From assembly GCA_021810625.1 (NCBI GenBank), contig JAJZIJ010000008.1, positions 1,770 to 65,769 on the forward strand: a stretch of 64,000 nt of DNA, given 5' to 3'. This DNA is from Acidobacteriota bacterium (GTDB taxonomy: Bacteria; Acidobacteriota; Terriglobia; Terriglobales; Acidobacteriaceae). Each line of letters starts with the position of its first letter. The stretch's first letter is position 1. A program made the translations under genes and the position numbers. The notes under the pieces were generated by a model. It had not been told where the DNA came from and did not search any database. It saw only the letters and a list, made by a program, of their open reading frames with translations. This document shows positions 34,702 to 43,018 of this stretch, in pieces.

Positions 34702-35825
34702 ACGCGTTGCTCCTCCAACTCCGCTGCGGGAGTGGTAATTTGAACCAGCGGATTGTGCGCGTGAACGGGCGCGACAGGTTGACTCAAAAGATCCAGCGCG
34801 CCACGGTCGGGATAGCGGTTGAAGATTGCCGCCTTCGCCATCGCCAGAATGCCGCTCAACGAGCCAAATCCTGCATCAACGGTGGAGGGTTCATATCCGC
34901 AACTCACCATGCAGTTGGCGCACTTTGGATTTCCGGATTCCGTGCCGTAATTCGACCACTCGGTCGTCTGCAACAATTCTTCAAATGTGTCGGCATAGCC
35001 ATCCTGCAACAGGTAACAGGGCTTTTGCCAGCCAAAAACGTTGTATGCGGGCGAACCCCACGGCGTGCATTGGTAGTCGCGCTTGCCCATTAAAAATTCC
35101 AGAAAAAGCGGCGACATATTGAACTTCCAGTTCGACTTGCGATTCGACAAGATGGCGCGAAAGAGACGACGCGAACGGGCGCGCCCCATAAAATGCTTCT
35201 GGTCGGGAGCTTTGTCGTAGGTATATCCCGGCGAAAGAACAATTCCCTCGACACCCATCGACATCACTTCATCAAAGAAGGCCCGCACACTGTTCGGATC
35301 GGCGCCATCGAAGAGCGTGGTGTTGGTGGTCACGCGAAATCCGCGCTGCACCGCCACGCGAATGCTTTCGACGGCGATGTCATAGCCGCCCTCGCGACAG
35401 ACAGAAAAATCATGATGCTCGCGCTGTCCATCCAGGTGAACGGAGAACGTGAGATATTTGCTAGGCTTGAACAGATCGATCTTTTCTTTGAGCAGCAGCG
35501 CATTCGTACACATGTAGACGTACTTTTTGCGCGCGACCAGGCCAGCGACAATCTCGCCAATCTGCGGATGCAGCAGCGGCTCGCCACCGGGAATGGAGAC
35601 CATCGGCGCGCCGCATTCCTCCGCCGCGTGGAAACACTCTTCCGGGGTCAACTGCTTCTTCAGAATATGCGCCGGATACTGAATTTTTCCGCAGCCCGCG
35701 CAGGCCAGATTGCAGCGAAACAGCGGCTCCAGCATCAGCACCAGCGGATACTGTTTGCGTCCATTCCATCGCTGCTTGAGCACGTAGGTTGCTACGGTCC
35801 ACATTTGTGAGATCGGCACAGCCAT
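34698..35825 (-). CDS. hpnH: Adenosyl-hopene transferase HpnH (radical SAM)
   Basis: A 375-residue radical SAM enzyme that adds the 5'-deoxyadenosyl group to diploptene, forming adenosylhopane and the first C35 intermediate. The cluster motif CNLACAGC (CX3CX2C) is at residues ~38-45. PGGEPLLHPQ follows, and the C-terminal half has the Cys-rich CANCMVSCGYEPS segment typical of the SPASM-like end of HpnH. The start ATG 35825 has GGGAGA eight bases upstream and lies 34 bp after shc, in the order cyclase then side-chain enzyme. Confidence 0.95.
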   Translation of the reverse strand: MAVPISQMWTVATYVLKQRWNGRKQYPLVLMLEPLFRCNLACAGCGKIQYPAHILKKQLTPEECFHAAEECGAPMVSIPGGEPLLHPQIGEIVAGLVARKKYVYMCTNALLLKEKIDLFKPSKYLTFSVHLDGQREHHDFSVCREGGYDIAVESIRVAVQRGFRVTTNTTLFDGADPNSVRAFFDEVMSMGVEGIVLSPGYTYDKAPDQKHFMGRARSRRLFRAILSNRKSNWKFNMSPLFLEFLMGKRDYQCTPWGSPAYNVFGWQKPCYLLQDGYADTFEELLQTTEWSNYGTESGNPKCANCMVSCGYEPSTVDAGFGSLSGILAMAKAAIFNRYPDRGALDLLSQPVAPVHAHNPLVQITTPAAELEEQRV

Positions 35826-35859
35826 AATTTTTTCTCCCGTTTGATGCGTTGCAACGCGC

Positions 35860-37857
35860 CTAGTTCGATGCCGCGTTTGATGTCGCCGCTATCGGCTGCA
35901 TCGCCCGCCGATACGTTGTGAGCGCGAACAGCGGAAAGTAGTCCCGATACATGTGGTACGCCAGATAGAAGACCCGCGGGAACCCAGTTCCAGTGTAATC
36001 TTTCTCATTCCAGGAGCCATCGGAGTTCTGATGTTCGAGCAGCCAGCGAACTCCCTTGGCCACCGAGTCGCTCCGCGTATCGCCTGCGGACAGCAATCCA
36101 AGAATTGCCCATGCCGTCTGCGATGGCGTGCTAACGCCGATCCCCCGTTGCACGGGATCGTCATAACTAACGCAGCTTTCGCCCCAGCCGCCATCGGCAT
36201 TCTGCACGCAGCGAATCCACTCCGCCGCCTGCTGAATCTGCGGCTCATGGTTCCAGACCCCCATCGCTTCCAATCCGCGCAACACCAGAAAGGTTCCGTA
36301 AATATAGTTGACACCCCAGCGCCCAAACCAGCTTCCATCCGGCTCCTGCTCGCGGAAGAGAAACTGAATGGCGCGTTCCACTCGCGCATCCTTCCGCGTG
36401 TAACCGTGGCTGGCCAGCATCTCCAGAACACGCCCGGTGATATCGACCGTTGGCGGATCGAGCATCGCGTTATGATCGGCAAACGGGATGTACTGAAAGA
36501 TCATCTTGCTATTGTCTTTGTCGAAGCTGGCCCAACCGCCGTTCTTGCACTGCATGGCAAAGACCCACTGAATGGCCCGCTGCTCAACCTCATGCTGGTA
36601 GCGCTCCCTGGGATTATCCACCTTGTTCAACGCCAGCAATACCTGGGCCGAATCGTCCACGTCAGGATAAAATTCGTTGTTGAACTCGAAGTACCAACCA
36701 CCAGGCTCAACCTTCGGAACCTTCACCGCCCAATCGCCCTTTTGCCGCACTTCTTTGGCCAGCATCCAGTCCGCAGCCTTCAGCAAGCGAGGATCATTCT
36801 TTGACACGCCAGACTCGCCGAGCGCGAAAACGGCGTAGGCCGTATCCCAGATCGGAGACATGCAGGGCTGCATACGGAAGGTGGCAGGAGCGTCTCCGCT
36901 GCCCGGCTCCTCAATGCCCAGCTTTTCAAACTCGTCCATTGCGCGAATCATCTGCGGATCGTCGAGCGAGTAACCGAGACAGCGCAGCGCAATGATGGAA
37001 TTCAACATGGCCGGATAAATTGCGCCCAGCCCATCGCTTTTTTCAAAGCGCGCGAGCATCCAGCGCTCGGCCTTCTTTAGCGCCATTGCCCGCAGCGGGC
37101 GTATATGCACGCGCTCGAACGCATGGGTCAGGCGATCCAGAAAAAGAAAGAAATTGCGCCAGCTAAAAATATGCCGATCCCAATGCAGGTGCAGATTGGA
37201 CTTCTCGCGGCCCCCCAGAAAAAGCTCGTCGATGCCCTGCTCCGGCTGAATTTTCTTGAACGGCTTTTTTGCGTAGGCAATGGAGAACGGCACCAGAATG
37301 GCCCGCGACCAGGAAGAAATTTCGTACAAATTGAAGTAAAACCACTTCGGAAACAGCACAATCTCCGGCGGAATGGCCGGAGCCGCGTTGTAGTCATACT
37401 GGCCGAAGAAACAGAGATAGAGCTTGGTGTAGGTGTTGACCTGCGTGACGCCGCCATGCGCCAGAATCCATGCGCGCGCGCGGGTCAGCACCGGATGATC
37501 CTGCGACCAGCCCATCAGCTTGAAGGCAAAATATGCCTTGACGGAAGCGCTGATATTCGACGGCCCGCCGTGAAAAATGCTCCAGCCGCCGTCGGCGTTC
37601 TGATGCCGGAGTATTTCCTGCACGGCGCGCTGCATCCGTCCCGCATCGCCGGTGCCCAGCAACGTATGCACCATGATGTAGTCGGATTCCAGCGTCGTGT
37701 CGGCTTCCAGTTCTCCGCACCAGTATCCATCCGGGTGCTGCAAGGAAAACAGGAAATCGCGGGAGGCGGCAATTGCGCGCTCCACCTGATCTAAGCTGGC
37801 ATCCAGCCTGCCATACTTCACAGTCGCCGACTGGCTGCCTTGATGAGATTGATTCAT
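35860..37857 (-). CDS. shc: Squalene-hopene cyclase
   Basis: A 665-residue membrane-associated triterpene cyclase that turns squalene into hopene or hopanol. The protonating motif DVDDSA is present, and several QW repeats (QNADGGWSIF, CKNGGWASFD, QEPDGSWFGRWG, QNADGGWGES, QNSDGSWNE) are spread through the two alpha-barrels. Its length is normal for bacterial SHC (hpnF). ATG 37857 is chosen because the longer frame (to 37983) enters ispH and encodes no family-like residues. Placement directly after ispH links precursor supply to cyclisation. Confidence 0.97.
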   Translation of the reverse strand: MNQSHQGSQSATVKYGRLDASLDQVERAIAASRDFLFSLQHPDGYWCGELEADTTLESDYIMVHTLLGTGDAGRMQRAVQEILRHQNADGGWSIFHGGPSNISASVKAYFAFKLMGWSQDHPVLTRARAWILAHGGVTQVNTYTKLYLCFFGQYDYNAAPAIPPEIVLFPKWFYFNLYEISSWSRAILVPFSIAYAKKPFKKIQPEQGIDELFLGGREKSNLHLHWDRHIFSWRNFFLFLDRLTHAFERVHIRPLRAMALKKAERWMLARFEKSDGLGAIYPAMLNSIIALRCLGYSLDDPQMIRAMDEFEKLGIEEPGSGDAPATFRMQPCMSPIWDTAYAVFALGESGVSKNDPRLLKAADWMLAKEVRQKGDWAVKVPKVEPGGWYFEFNNEFYPDVDDSAQVLLALNKVDNPRERYQHEVEQRAIQWVFAMQCKNGGWASFDKDNSKMIFQYIPFADHNAMLDPPTVDITGRVLEMLASHGYTRKDARVERAIQFLFREQEPDGSWFGRWGVNYIYGTFLVLRGLEAMGVWNHEPQIQQAAEWIRCVQNADGGWGESCVSYDDPVQRGIGVSTPSQTAWAILGLLSAGDTRSDSVAKGVRWLLEHQNSDGSWNEKDYTGTGFPRVFYLAYHMYRDYFPLFALTTYRRAMQPIAATSNAASN

Positions 37858-37912
37858 GGTTCTGACCCGAAACTCTCCTGCGAACTTGTGGCGTTCCGTG
37901 TAACAGAAACAG

Positions 37913-38944
37913 CTATTGCGCCACCGGAACCGGCTGCGACGGCGCAGCGGCAATAGCCTGCACAATCTCCGGCGGCAAGCCAAACCTTACATTCTCCGGC
38001 ATGACTTCGACTTCTTCCAGCGTGTCAAATCCGTGATTGCTCAGGTAGTTGATGACATCCTGCACCAGAACCTCTGGCGCGGAAGCTCCTGCTGTAATGG
38101 CGACCGTCTGCACGTTCTCCAGCCACTCCGGCAGAATGGCGTCGGAGTTGTCGATCAGATAGGCGCGGGTGTCCAGATTGCGCGAGACCTCCACCAAACG
38201 GTTGGAGTTGGAACTATTGTTCGACCCCACCACCAACACCAAATCGGCCTGATGCGCCACGTTTTTCACGGCCACCTGGCGATTTTCCGTTGCGTAGCAG
38301 ATGTCCTGCGAGTGCGGCCCGACAATGTTCGGATACTTCTCTTTGAGCGCGTGGATAATGTCGCGGGCTTCGTCCAGGCTGAGCGTCGTCTGCGTCAGAT
38401 AGGCCACGCGGTTGGGGTCTGGCACTTCGAGTGCCGCAACTTCGGCAACATTGGAGACCACCTGCGTCACGTCTGGAGCCTCGCCAAGCGTGCCTTCAAT
38501 CTCATCGTGGTCGCGATGACCAATCAGAATCAGCGAATATCCCTGCTGGGCAAACTTGACGGCTTCGACGTGAACCTTGGTCACCAGCGGGCAGGTGGCA
38601 TCAATCACTTTGAGTCCGCGCAGCTTGCTGTGTTCGCGGACGGCGGGCGAAACTCCATGCGCGCTGTAGATGACGCGCATTCCCGCCGGAACCTCGTCAA
38701 TATCATCGACAAAGATGGCTCCTTTTTCCGCTAATTCATTCACAACAAACCGATTGTGGACGATCTCCTTGCGCACATAGATGGGCGCGCCAAAGGTTTC
38801 CAGCGCAATTTTGACAACATCAATGGCCCGCACAACGCCAGCGCAAAAGCCACGGGGTTTCAGCAACAGAACACGCCGATGGCCGCCCGGAACAACAGAG
38901 GCACCAGCGACATCGGAGGAGGAATGCGAAGCGTGGTTAGTCAC
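37913..38944 (-). CDS. ispH: 4-hydroxy-3-methylbut-2-enyl diphosphate reductase
   Basis: A 343-residue [4Fe-4S] enzyme of the last MEP-pathway step, producing IPP and DMAPP. The three cluster cysteines are in PRGFCAGVVRA (~34), DATCPLV (~118) and QDICYAT (~213). The substrate histidines in IVHNRFVV and LIGHRDHDE and the SNNSSNSNRLVEV segment are present. It appears to be the first gene of the hopanoid operon, so isoprenoid supply and hopanoid synthesis would be coexpressed. The start is GTG 38944. There is no spaced ribosome site: a G-run directly abuts the codon, and a TATACT hexamer ends seven bases upstream. Confidence 0.95.
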   Translation of the reverse strand: MTNHASHSSSDVAGASVVPGGHRRVLLLKPRGFCAGVVRAIDVVKIALETFGAPIYVRKEIVHNRFVVNELAEKGAIFVDDIDEVPAGMRVIYSAHGVSPAVREHSKLRGLKVIDATCPLVTKVHVEAVKFAQQGYSLILIGHRDHDEIEGTLGEAPDVTQVVSNVAEVAALEVPDPNRVAYLTQTTLSLDEARDIIHALKEKYPNIVGPHSQDICYATENRQVAVKNVAHQADLVLVVGSNNSSNSNRLVEVSRNLDTRAYLIDNSDAILPEWLENVQTVAITAGASAPEVLVQDVINYLSNHGFDTLEEVEVMPENVRFGLPPEIVQAIAAAPSQPVPVAQ

Positions 38945-38956
38945 CCCCCTAGTATA
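38945..38956 (-). promoter_or_regulatory. Candidate -10 element giving a leaderless ispH mRNA
   Basis: On the minus strand, TATACT occupies 38956-38951 and is followed by AGGGGG and then the GTG start at 38944. If this hexamer is the -10 box, transcription would begin at or next to the start codon. No good -35 was found, so the assignment rests on position and one hexamer. Confidence 0.35.
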
Positions 38957-39005
38957 CCGTTCCTTGTCGCAATATGGGTAAAAAATGCTGCGGCCAGCAA
39001 TACGC

Positions 39006-40715
39006 CTATCGGCTGCTGGCGAGCATCTGCTCGGCGTGTTGCAGGGAGGTCTCGGTCAGCTTGGCTCCGCTCAACATGCGGGCAATCTCCTGCTTGCGTT
39101 GCTCGTCGTCAAGCTGGCGGATGGAGGTGCGCGTGCGCCCTGCGTGTTCCTTTTTCTCAATCAGAAAATGCTGGTCGGCAAAGGCTGCAATCTGCGGCAG
39201 ATGCGTAATGCAGAGCACCTGCTGCACCCGCGAGAGCGCCTTCAGCTTGCGTCCAACCGCCTCCGCAGCGCGACCACCAATGCCAATGTCGATCTCGTCA
39301 AAGATCAACGTGCGCGGAAGTTGCTGCTTTCTTTTTCCTTTGCTGGCCGCGTTTCCTTTGCTGCTCGCGTTGGCGCTCTCCTCCACGCTGACTTTCAGCG
39401 CCAGCAGAACACGCGACATCTCTCCGCCCGATGCAATCTGATCCAGCGGCTTGAGCGGCTCGCCAGCGTTGGTGGCAATGCGGCACTCCACCGTGTCCCA
39501 GCCATGTGCAGTCCAGGCGGAGTCTCCCATCCCCGGCGTCACGGCAATCTGAAAGCGCGCTTTCATCGCCAGATCGTTAATCTCGCCCTCAGCGCGTTGG
39601 GCCAATTGCTTCGCCGCAGCCTCACGTTGCCGCGTCAATGCCTGCGCTGCGGCGCGATACGCCTCCGCAGCTTTGGCCAGTTGGTCGCGCAGATCGGCCA
39701 ACAGTTGATCGCGATTTTCAATCTCCGCCAGCTTCGCGCTGACCTCCTCGCCGTATGCGATAACCGCCTCCAGATTTGCGCCGTACTTGCGCTTCAGTCG
39801 GTCGAGCAGCGCTAGGCGATCTTCAATCTCCGCCAACCGCTCCGGCGAAGATTGAATATGCTCGGCAAAGTCCCGCGCCTGCGTTCCCAGATCGCTGACG
39901 GTGGCTCGCGCCGCAGCCAATTGCTGCGCCGATTCCACCCAGCGCGGATCGTAGCGCGCCAGTTCCTCCAGATGCTTCAGGCCCGCGCTTAACGCCACCT
40001 CCGCCGAGGAGGCCGACTCATACAGCACGTCATGCGCGCCGGTCGCGGCGGCGTGGAGCTTTTCCGCATTCGCCAGCACGCGCTTTTCGGCGGCAAGCGT
40101 CTCATCTTCGGCAGGCAGCGGCTGGGCCTGCTCAATCTCGCGCTTCTGAAAGCTCCACATATCGACCATGCGCAGCCGATCCTGCTCATCGTGCTCCAGC
40201 GCGTGCAGTTTGTCGCGCAGCCCCGTCCAATCGGCGTAAGCCGCAGCCACGGCATCGTTGGAGATTCCAGCGCTGCGATCAATCAACGCCCGCTGCTGCG
40301 CGTGATCGAAGGCTCCCAGCGAATCGCTCTGCGCGTGGACGAGCGCAAGCTCCGGGGCCAGAGCGCGCAGCACGCCCACCGTGGCTGGTTGATTGTTCAC
40401 AAAGACGCGGCCCTTGCCATTGGCCGCAATCTCGCGGCGTAAAATAATCTCTTCCCCCGCTCCGTCCAGGCCGTTGGCTTCCAAAATCGCCAGCGCTCCG
40501 GGGGTACACTCAAACACGCTGGTGACGACGGCCTTCTCCGCGCCGTGGCGCACCACGTCGGCAGAGGCTTTTTCTCCCAGAAGCAGCGCCAGCGCGTCGA
40601 TCAGGATCGACTTGCCCGCGCCGGTTTCTCCGGTCAGCAGGTTCAGACCTGCGGCAAAGGTGGCTCCGGCCTGATCCACCACAACGTAATTTTCCGCTTT
40701 CAGCTCAAGCAACAT
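39006..40715 (-). CDS. recN: DNA repair protein RecN
   Basis: A 569-residue SMC-like ATPase of double-strand break repair. The Walker A motif GETGAGKSILIDAL is near the start. A long coiled-coil with an Ala/Glu-rich middle (~150-370) follows. The signature IASGGEMSRVLLALK and Walker B RTLIFDEIDIGIGG (~455-490) complete the C-terminal half ATPase. The start ATG 40715 has AGGAA five bases upstream; the longer frame to 40748 adds only unconserved residues. The gene is transcribed towards ispH but separated from it by 61 bp. Confidence 0.95.
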   Translation of the reverse strand: MLLELKAENYVVVDQAGATFAAGLNLLTGETGAGKSILIDALALLLGEKASADVVRHGAEKAVVTSVFECTPGALAILEANGLDGAGEEIILRREIAANGKGRVFVNNQPATVGVLRALAPELALVHAQSDSLGAFDHAQQRALIDRSAGISNDAVAAAYADWTGLRDKLHALEHDEQDRLRMVDMWSFQKREIEQAQPLPAEDETLAAEKRVLANAEKLHAAATGAHDVLYESASSAEVALSAGLKHLEELARYDPRWVESAQQLAAARATVSDLGTQARDFAEHIQSSPERLAEIEDRLALLDRLKRKYGANLEAVIAYGEEVSAKLAEIENRDQLLADLRDQLAKAAEAYRAAAQALTRQREAAAKQLAQRAEGEINDLAMKARFQIAVTPGMGDSAWTAHGWDTVECRIATNAGEPLKPLDQIASGGEMSRVLLALKVSVEESANASSKGNAASKGKRKQQLPRTLIFDEIDIGIGGRAAEAVGRKLKALSRVQQVLCITHLPQIAAFADQHFLIEKKEHAGRTRTSIRQLDDEQRKQEIARMLSGAKLTETSLQHAEQMLASSR

Positions 40716-40857
40716 GGCATTCCTGATGGTCTCTGTCCGCGCCAACATTCCTCGCCTGGATTCTTACGAAGACGTGCGCAGCATACCATGAATCGTACAA
40801 GCAACTGGAAAAGCCCCGCACGCATCCATACACTTTCTGTACACTTACAGCAGACTC

Positions 40858-41667
40858 ATGAATCTACTTCCCTACCTCGCCCTCGTCTGGTTGCAGCTAC
40901 AGGATGCAACCCCGCAGGCTGCTCCGGCAGACACCAGCAGCAGTTTCGGCGGCAGCAGCGCCCTGTTGGACATGCTGCACAACAGCGGCCCGGTGGCTCT
41001 GGTTGTGCTCGGACTGTTGCTGCTGGCCAGCCTATACTCCTGGAGCATCATTCTGGGGAAATGGTTCGGCCTGCGCCGCGCCCGCGCGCAAAGCCATCGC
41101 TTTCTGCGCGCCTTTCGCAAGGCCGCGCGATTGCAGGAGATCGCCGCCGTCAGTGAGCAGTTCAAACCCAGCCCGCTGGTGCAGGTCTTCGACGAGACCT
41201 ACGACGAATACCGCCGCCAGATGACGGCCAATGGACAAATCCGCAGCCTGAGCGCGCTGGAACGCGCCGCGCAGAATGCCAGCAGTGAAGCTCTGACGAT
41301 CCAGGAACGCCGCATGACCTGGCTGGCCACCATCGGCGCGATTGCCCCCTTCATTGGACTTTTTGGCACCATCATGGGCATTGTGGATGCATTCCACGGG
41401 CTTGGCACCTCCGGCGGCGCGACGCTGCGCGCAGTGGCTCCGGGAATCTCCGAGGCGCTCATCACCACGGCGGCGGGACTTGCGGTCGCCATTCCCGCCG
41501 TCATCGGCTACAACCAGTTCACGGCGCGACTGCGGGAGATGGCCGCGCAGTTGGATGGGTTTGCGCGCGAGTTGCTGACCAACATCGAAGAGGTGCCATC
41601 GCCCTCGACGACCACCGACGACGCCTATGCCCGGCAGCGGGAGGTTCCGCGTGGCCTTCACCGCTAG
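40858..41667 (+). CDS. tolQ: TolQ/ExbB/MotA family proton channel
   Basis: A 269-residue inner-membrane protein with three membrane helices: one near residues 38-60 (NSGPVALVVLGLLLLASLYSW) and two in the C-terminal half. These include TWLATIGAIAPFIGLFGTIMGIVDAF and ISEALITTAAGLAVAIPAVIGY. The TolQ/ExbB glycine- and threonine-rich channel motifs are intact. With TolR it converts proton flow into work on the envelope. It opens the tol cluster and overlaps tolR by 17 bases. Confidence 0.92.
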   Translation: MNLLPYLALVWLQLQDATPQAAPADTSSSFGGSSALLDMLHNSGPVALVVLGLLLLASLYSWSIILGKWFGLRRARAQSHRFLRAFRKAARLQEIAAVSEQFKPSPLVQVFDETYDEYRRQMTANGQIRSLSALERAAQNASSEALTIQERRMTWLATIGAIAPFIGLFGTIMGIVDAFHGLGTSGGATLRAVAPGISEALITTAAGLAVAIPAVIGYNQFTARLREMAAQLDGFARELLTNIEEVPSPSTTTDDAYARQREVPRGLHR

Positions 41668-42076
41668 CAACGGGCGGACGCAGACCGCGCTCGCCGACAT
41701 CAACATCACGCCCCTGGTGGACGTGGTTCTGGTGCTGCTGGTTATTTTTATGATTACGGCCCCGGTGCTGCAATCCGGCATTGAAGTCTCCGTCCCAAAA
41801 ACGCGAACTGTCAAGCAGATTACGCAGCAACGCATGACCGTCACCATCGACCATCAGCAGCAGGTCTATCTGGACGACAAGCCGGTAAATCTGAATAATC
41901 TTCCAGCATTGTTGAAGCAGCGCGGTCTGGACCCAGCGCATCAGGTGATTTATCTGCGCGCCGATGAGCATGTTCCCTTTGGCGCATTTGCCTCGGTGAT
42001 GGATGCGGTGAAGCAGGCGGGCATCACCAACGTCAGCATCGTAACGCAACCCATCAGCGGCAACGCAACGCACTGA
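41651..42076 (+). CDS. tolR: TolR/ExbD biopolymer transport protein
   Basis: A 141-residue protein with a short cytoplasmic N-terminus, one membrane helix and a periplasmic domain. ALADINITPLVDVVLVLLVIFMITAP contains the essential membrane aspartate of the TolR/ExbD family (VDVVLVLL). The start GTG 41651 has GGGAGG six bases upstream, inside the end of tolQ. It forms the stator channel with TolQ. Confidence 0.93.
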   Translation: MAFTASNGRTQTALADINITPLVDVVLVLLVIFMITAPVLQSGIEVSVPKTRTVKQITQQRMTVTIDHQQQVYLDDKPVNLNNLPALLKQRGLDPAHQVIYLRADEHVPFGAFASVMDAVKQAGITNVSIVTQPISGNATH

Positions 42077-42095
42077 ACCCATGAGCAGATGAGCC

Positions 42096-42902
42096 ATGCT
42101 ACACGAACATCAAGATTGGGCAGACAGAGAACCTCTCGCCGGGTTCTGGATTGGCTCCGCGATGCTGCACCTGCTGCTGGGAGGTGGAATTGCGGCCTAC
42201 GCCCTGCTCTTCGCCCACTTGCATGAAAATCAATGGGGGCAGATGAGCAGCGGCAATGCCATTCAGGCTTCGCTGGTCTCCTCCGCGCCCTCGCTTCCGC
42301 TGCCCAATGTACAGAATCCGAATGACAACGTGCTGGCCACGCAGAATCCCAGCCCAGCGCCAACCATCCCGGAAGAAAAAACCGTAGCTGCGCCTCCGCT
42401 GGATGCCATCCCAATCGCGGTCAAGCAACCCAGGCAGAAGGTCGCGCCAAAGGAACAGAACAACAAGCCTCCGCTGCATCCACAGCCGCAGCCAAAGCAG
42501 CAGAATGTCGCCGCCTATGGCGAAGCCGCTCCCTCCAGCATCCCCATGAACGCGCAGAGCGCCAGCACCAACAACGTGAAGGTGCAGAACGGAGATTTTG
42601 GCTCGCGCTTCGGCTGGTATGTGGATGGGATCAAGCGCAAGGTGGCGCAAAACTGGTACAGCCAATTGGCCAATCCCCAGGCATCGATGGGCCACTCTGT
42701 TGTTGTCAGCTTCACCGTGCATCGCGATGGCTCCGTCAGCAACGCGCAGATCATGCAGTCCAGTGGCGTGCCCTCTCTGGATATGTCGGCCATTCAGGCC
42801 GTGGAGCGCGTGGATTCCTTCGGTTCCCTGCCCGACGGCTACGCTGGAAGTTCGGTCTCTGTTGCCTATACGTTTACCTATGACGAAACAACAAGACATT
42901 AA
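42096..42902 (+). CDS. TolA/TonB-like energy-transducing protein
   Basis: A 268-residue protein with a cytoplasmic N-tail and one membrane helix (GSAMLHLLLGGGIAAYALLF, ~22-41). A Pro/Gln/Lys-rich periplasmic spacer (~80-150) and a C-terminal TonB-type domain follow: VVVSFTVHRDGSVSNAQIMQSSGVPSLDMSAIQAVERV. The domain type is TonB, while the position between tolR and tolB is that of TolA; one protein may serve the TolA role. The gene starts 19 bp after tolR. Confidence 0.85.
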   Translation: MLHEHQDWADREPLAGFWIGSAMLHLLLGGGIAAYALLFAHLHENQWGQMSSGNAIQASLVSSAPSLPLPNVQNPNDNVLATQNPSPAPTIPEEKTVAAPPLDAIPIAVKQPRQKVAPKEQNNKPPLHPQPQPKQQNVAAYGEAAPSSIPMNAQSASTNNVKVQNGDFGSRFGWYVDGIKRKVAQNWYSQLANPQASMGHSVVVSFTVHRDGSVSNAQIMQSSGVPSLDMSAIQAVERVDSFGSLPDGYAGSSVSVAYTFTYDETTRH

Positions 42903-43018
42903 GACGTGAGTTTATATATACTTGGAAGTTGATTCCGGGGAATGGTTTTTACGTGCATCCAGAAAATTGGCCAACGCATGGAGCGTAGATGGCATCCGAC
43001 ACAGGTGCAGGAGAAATG

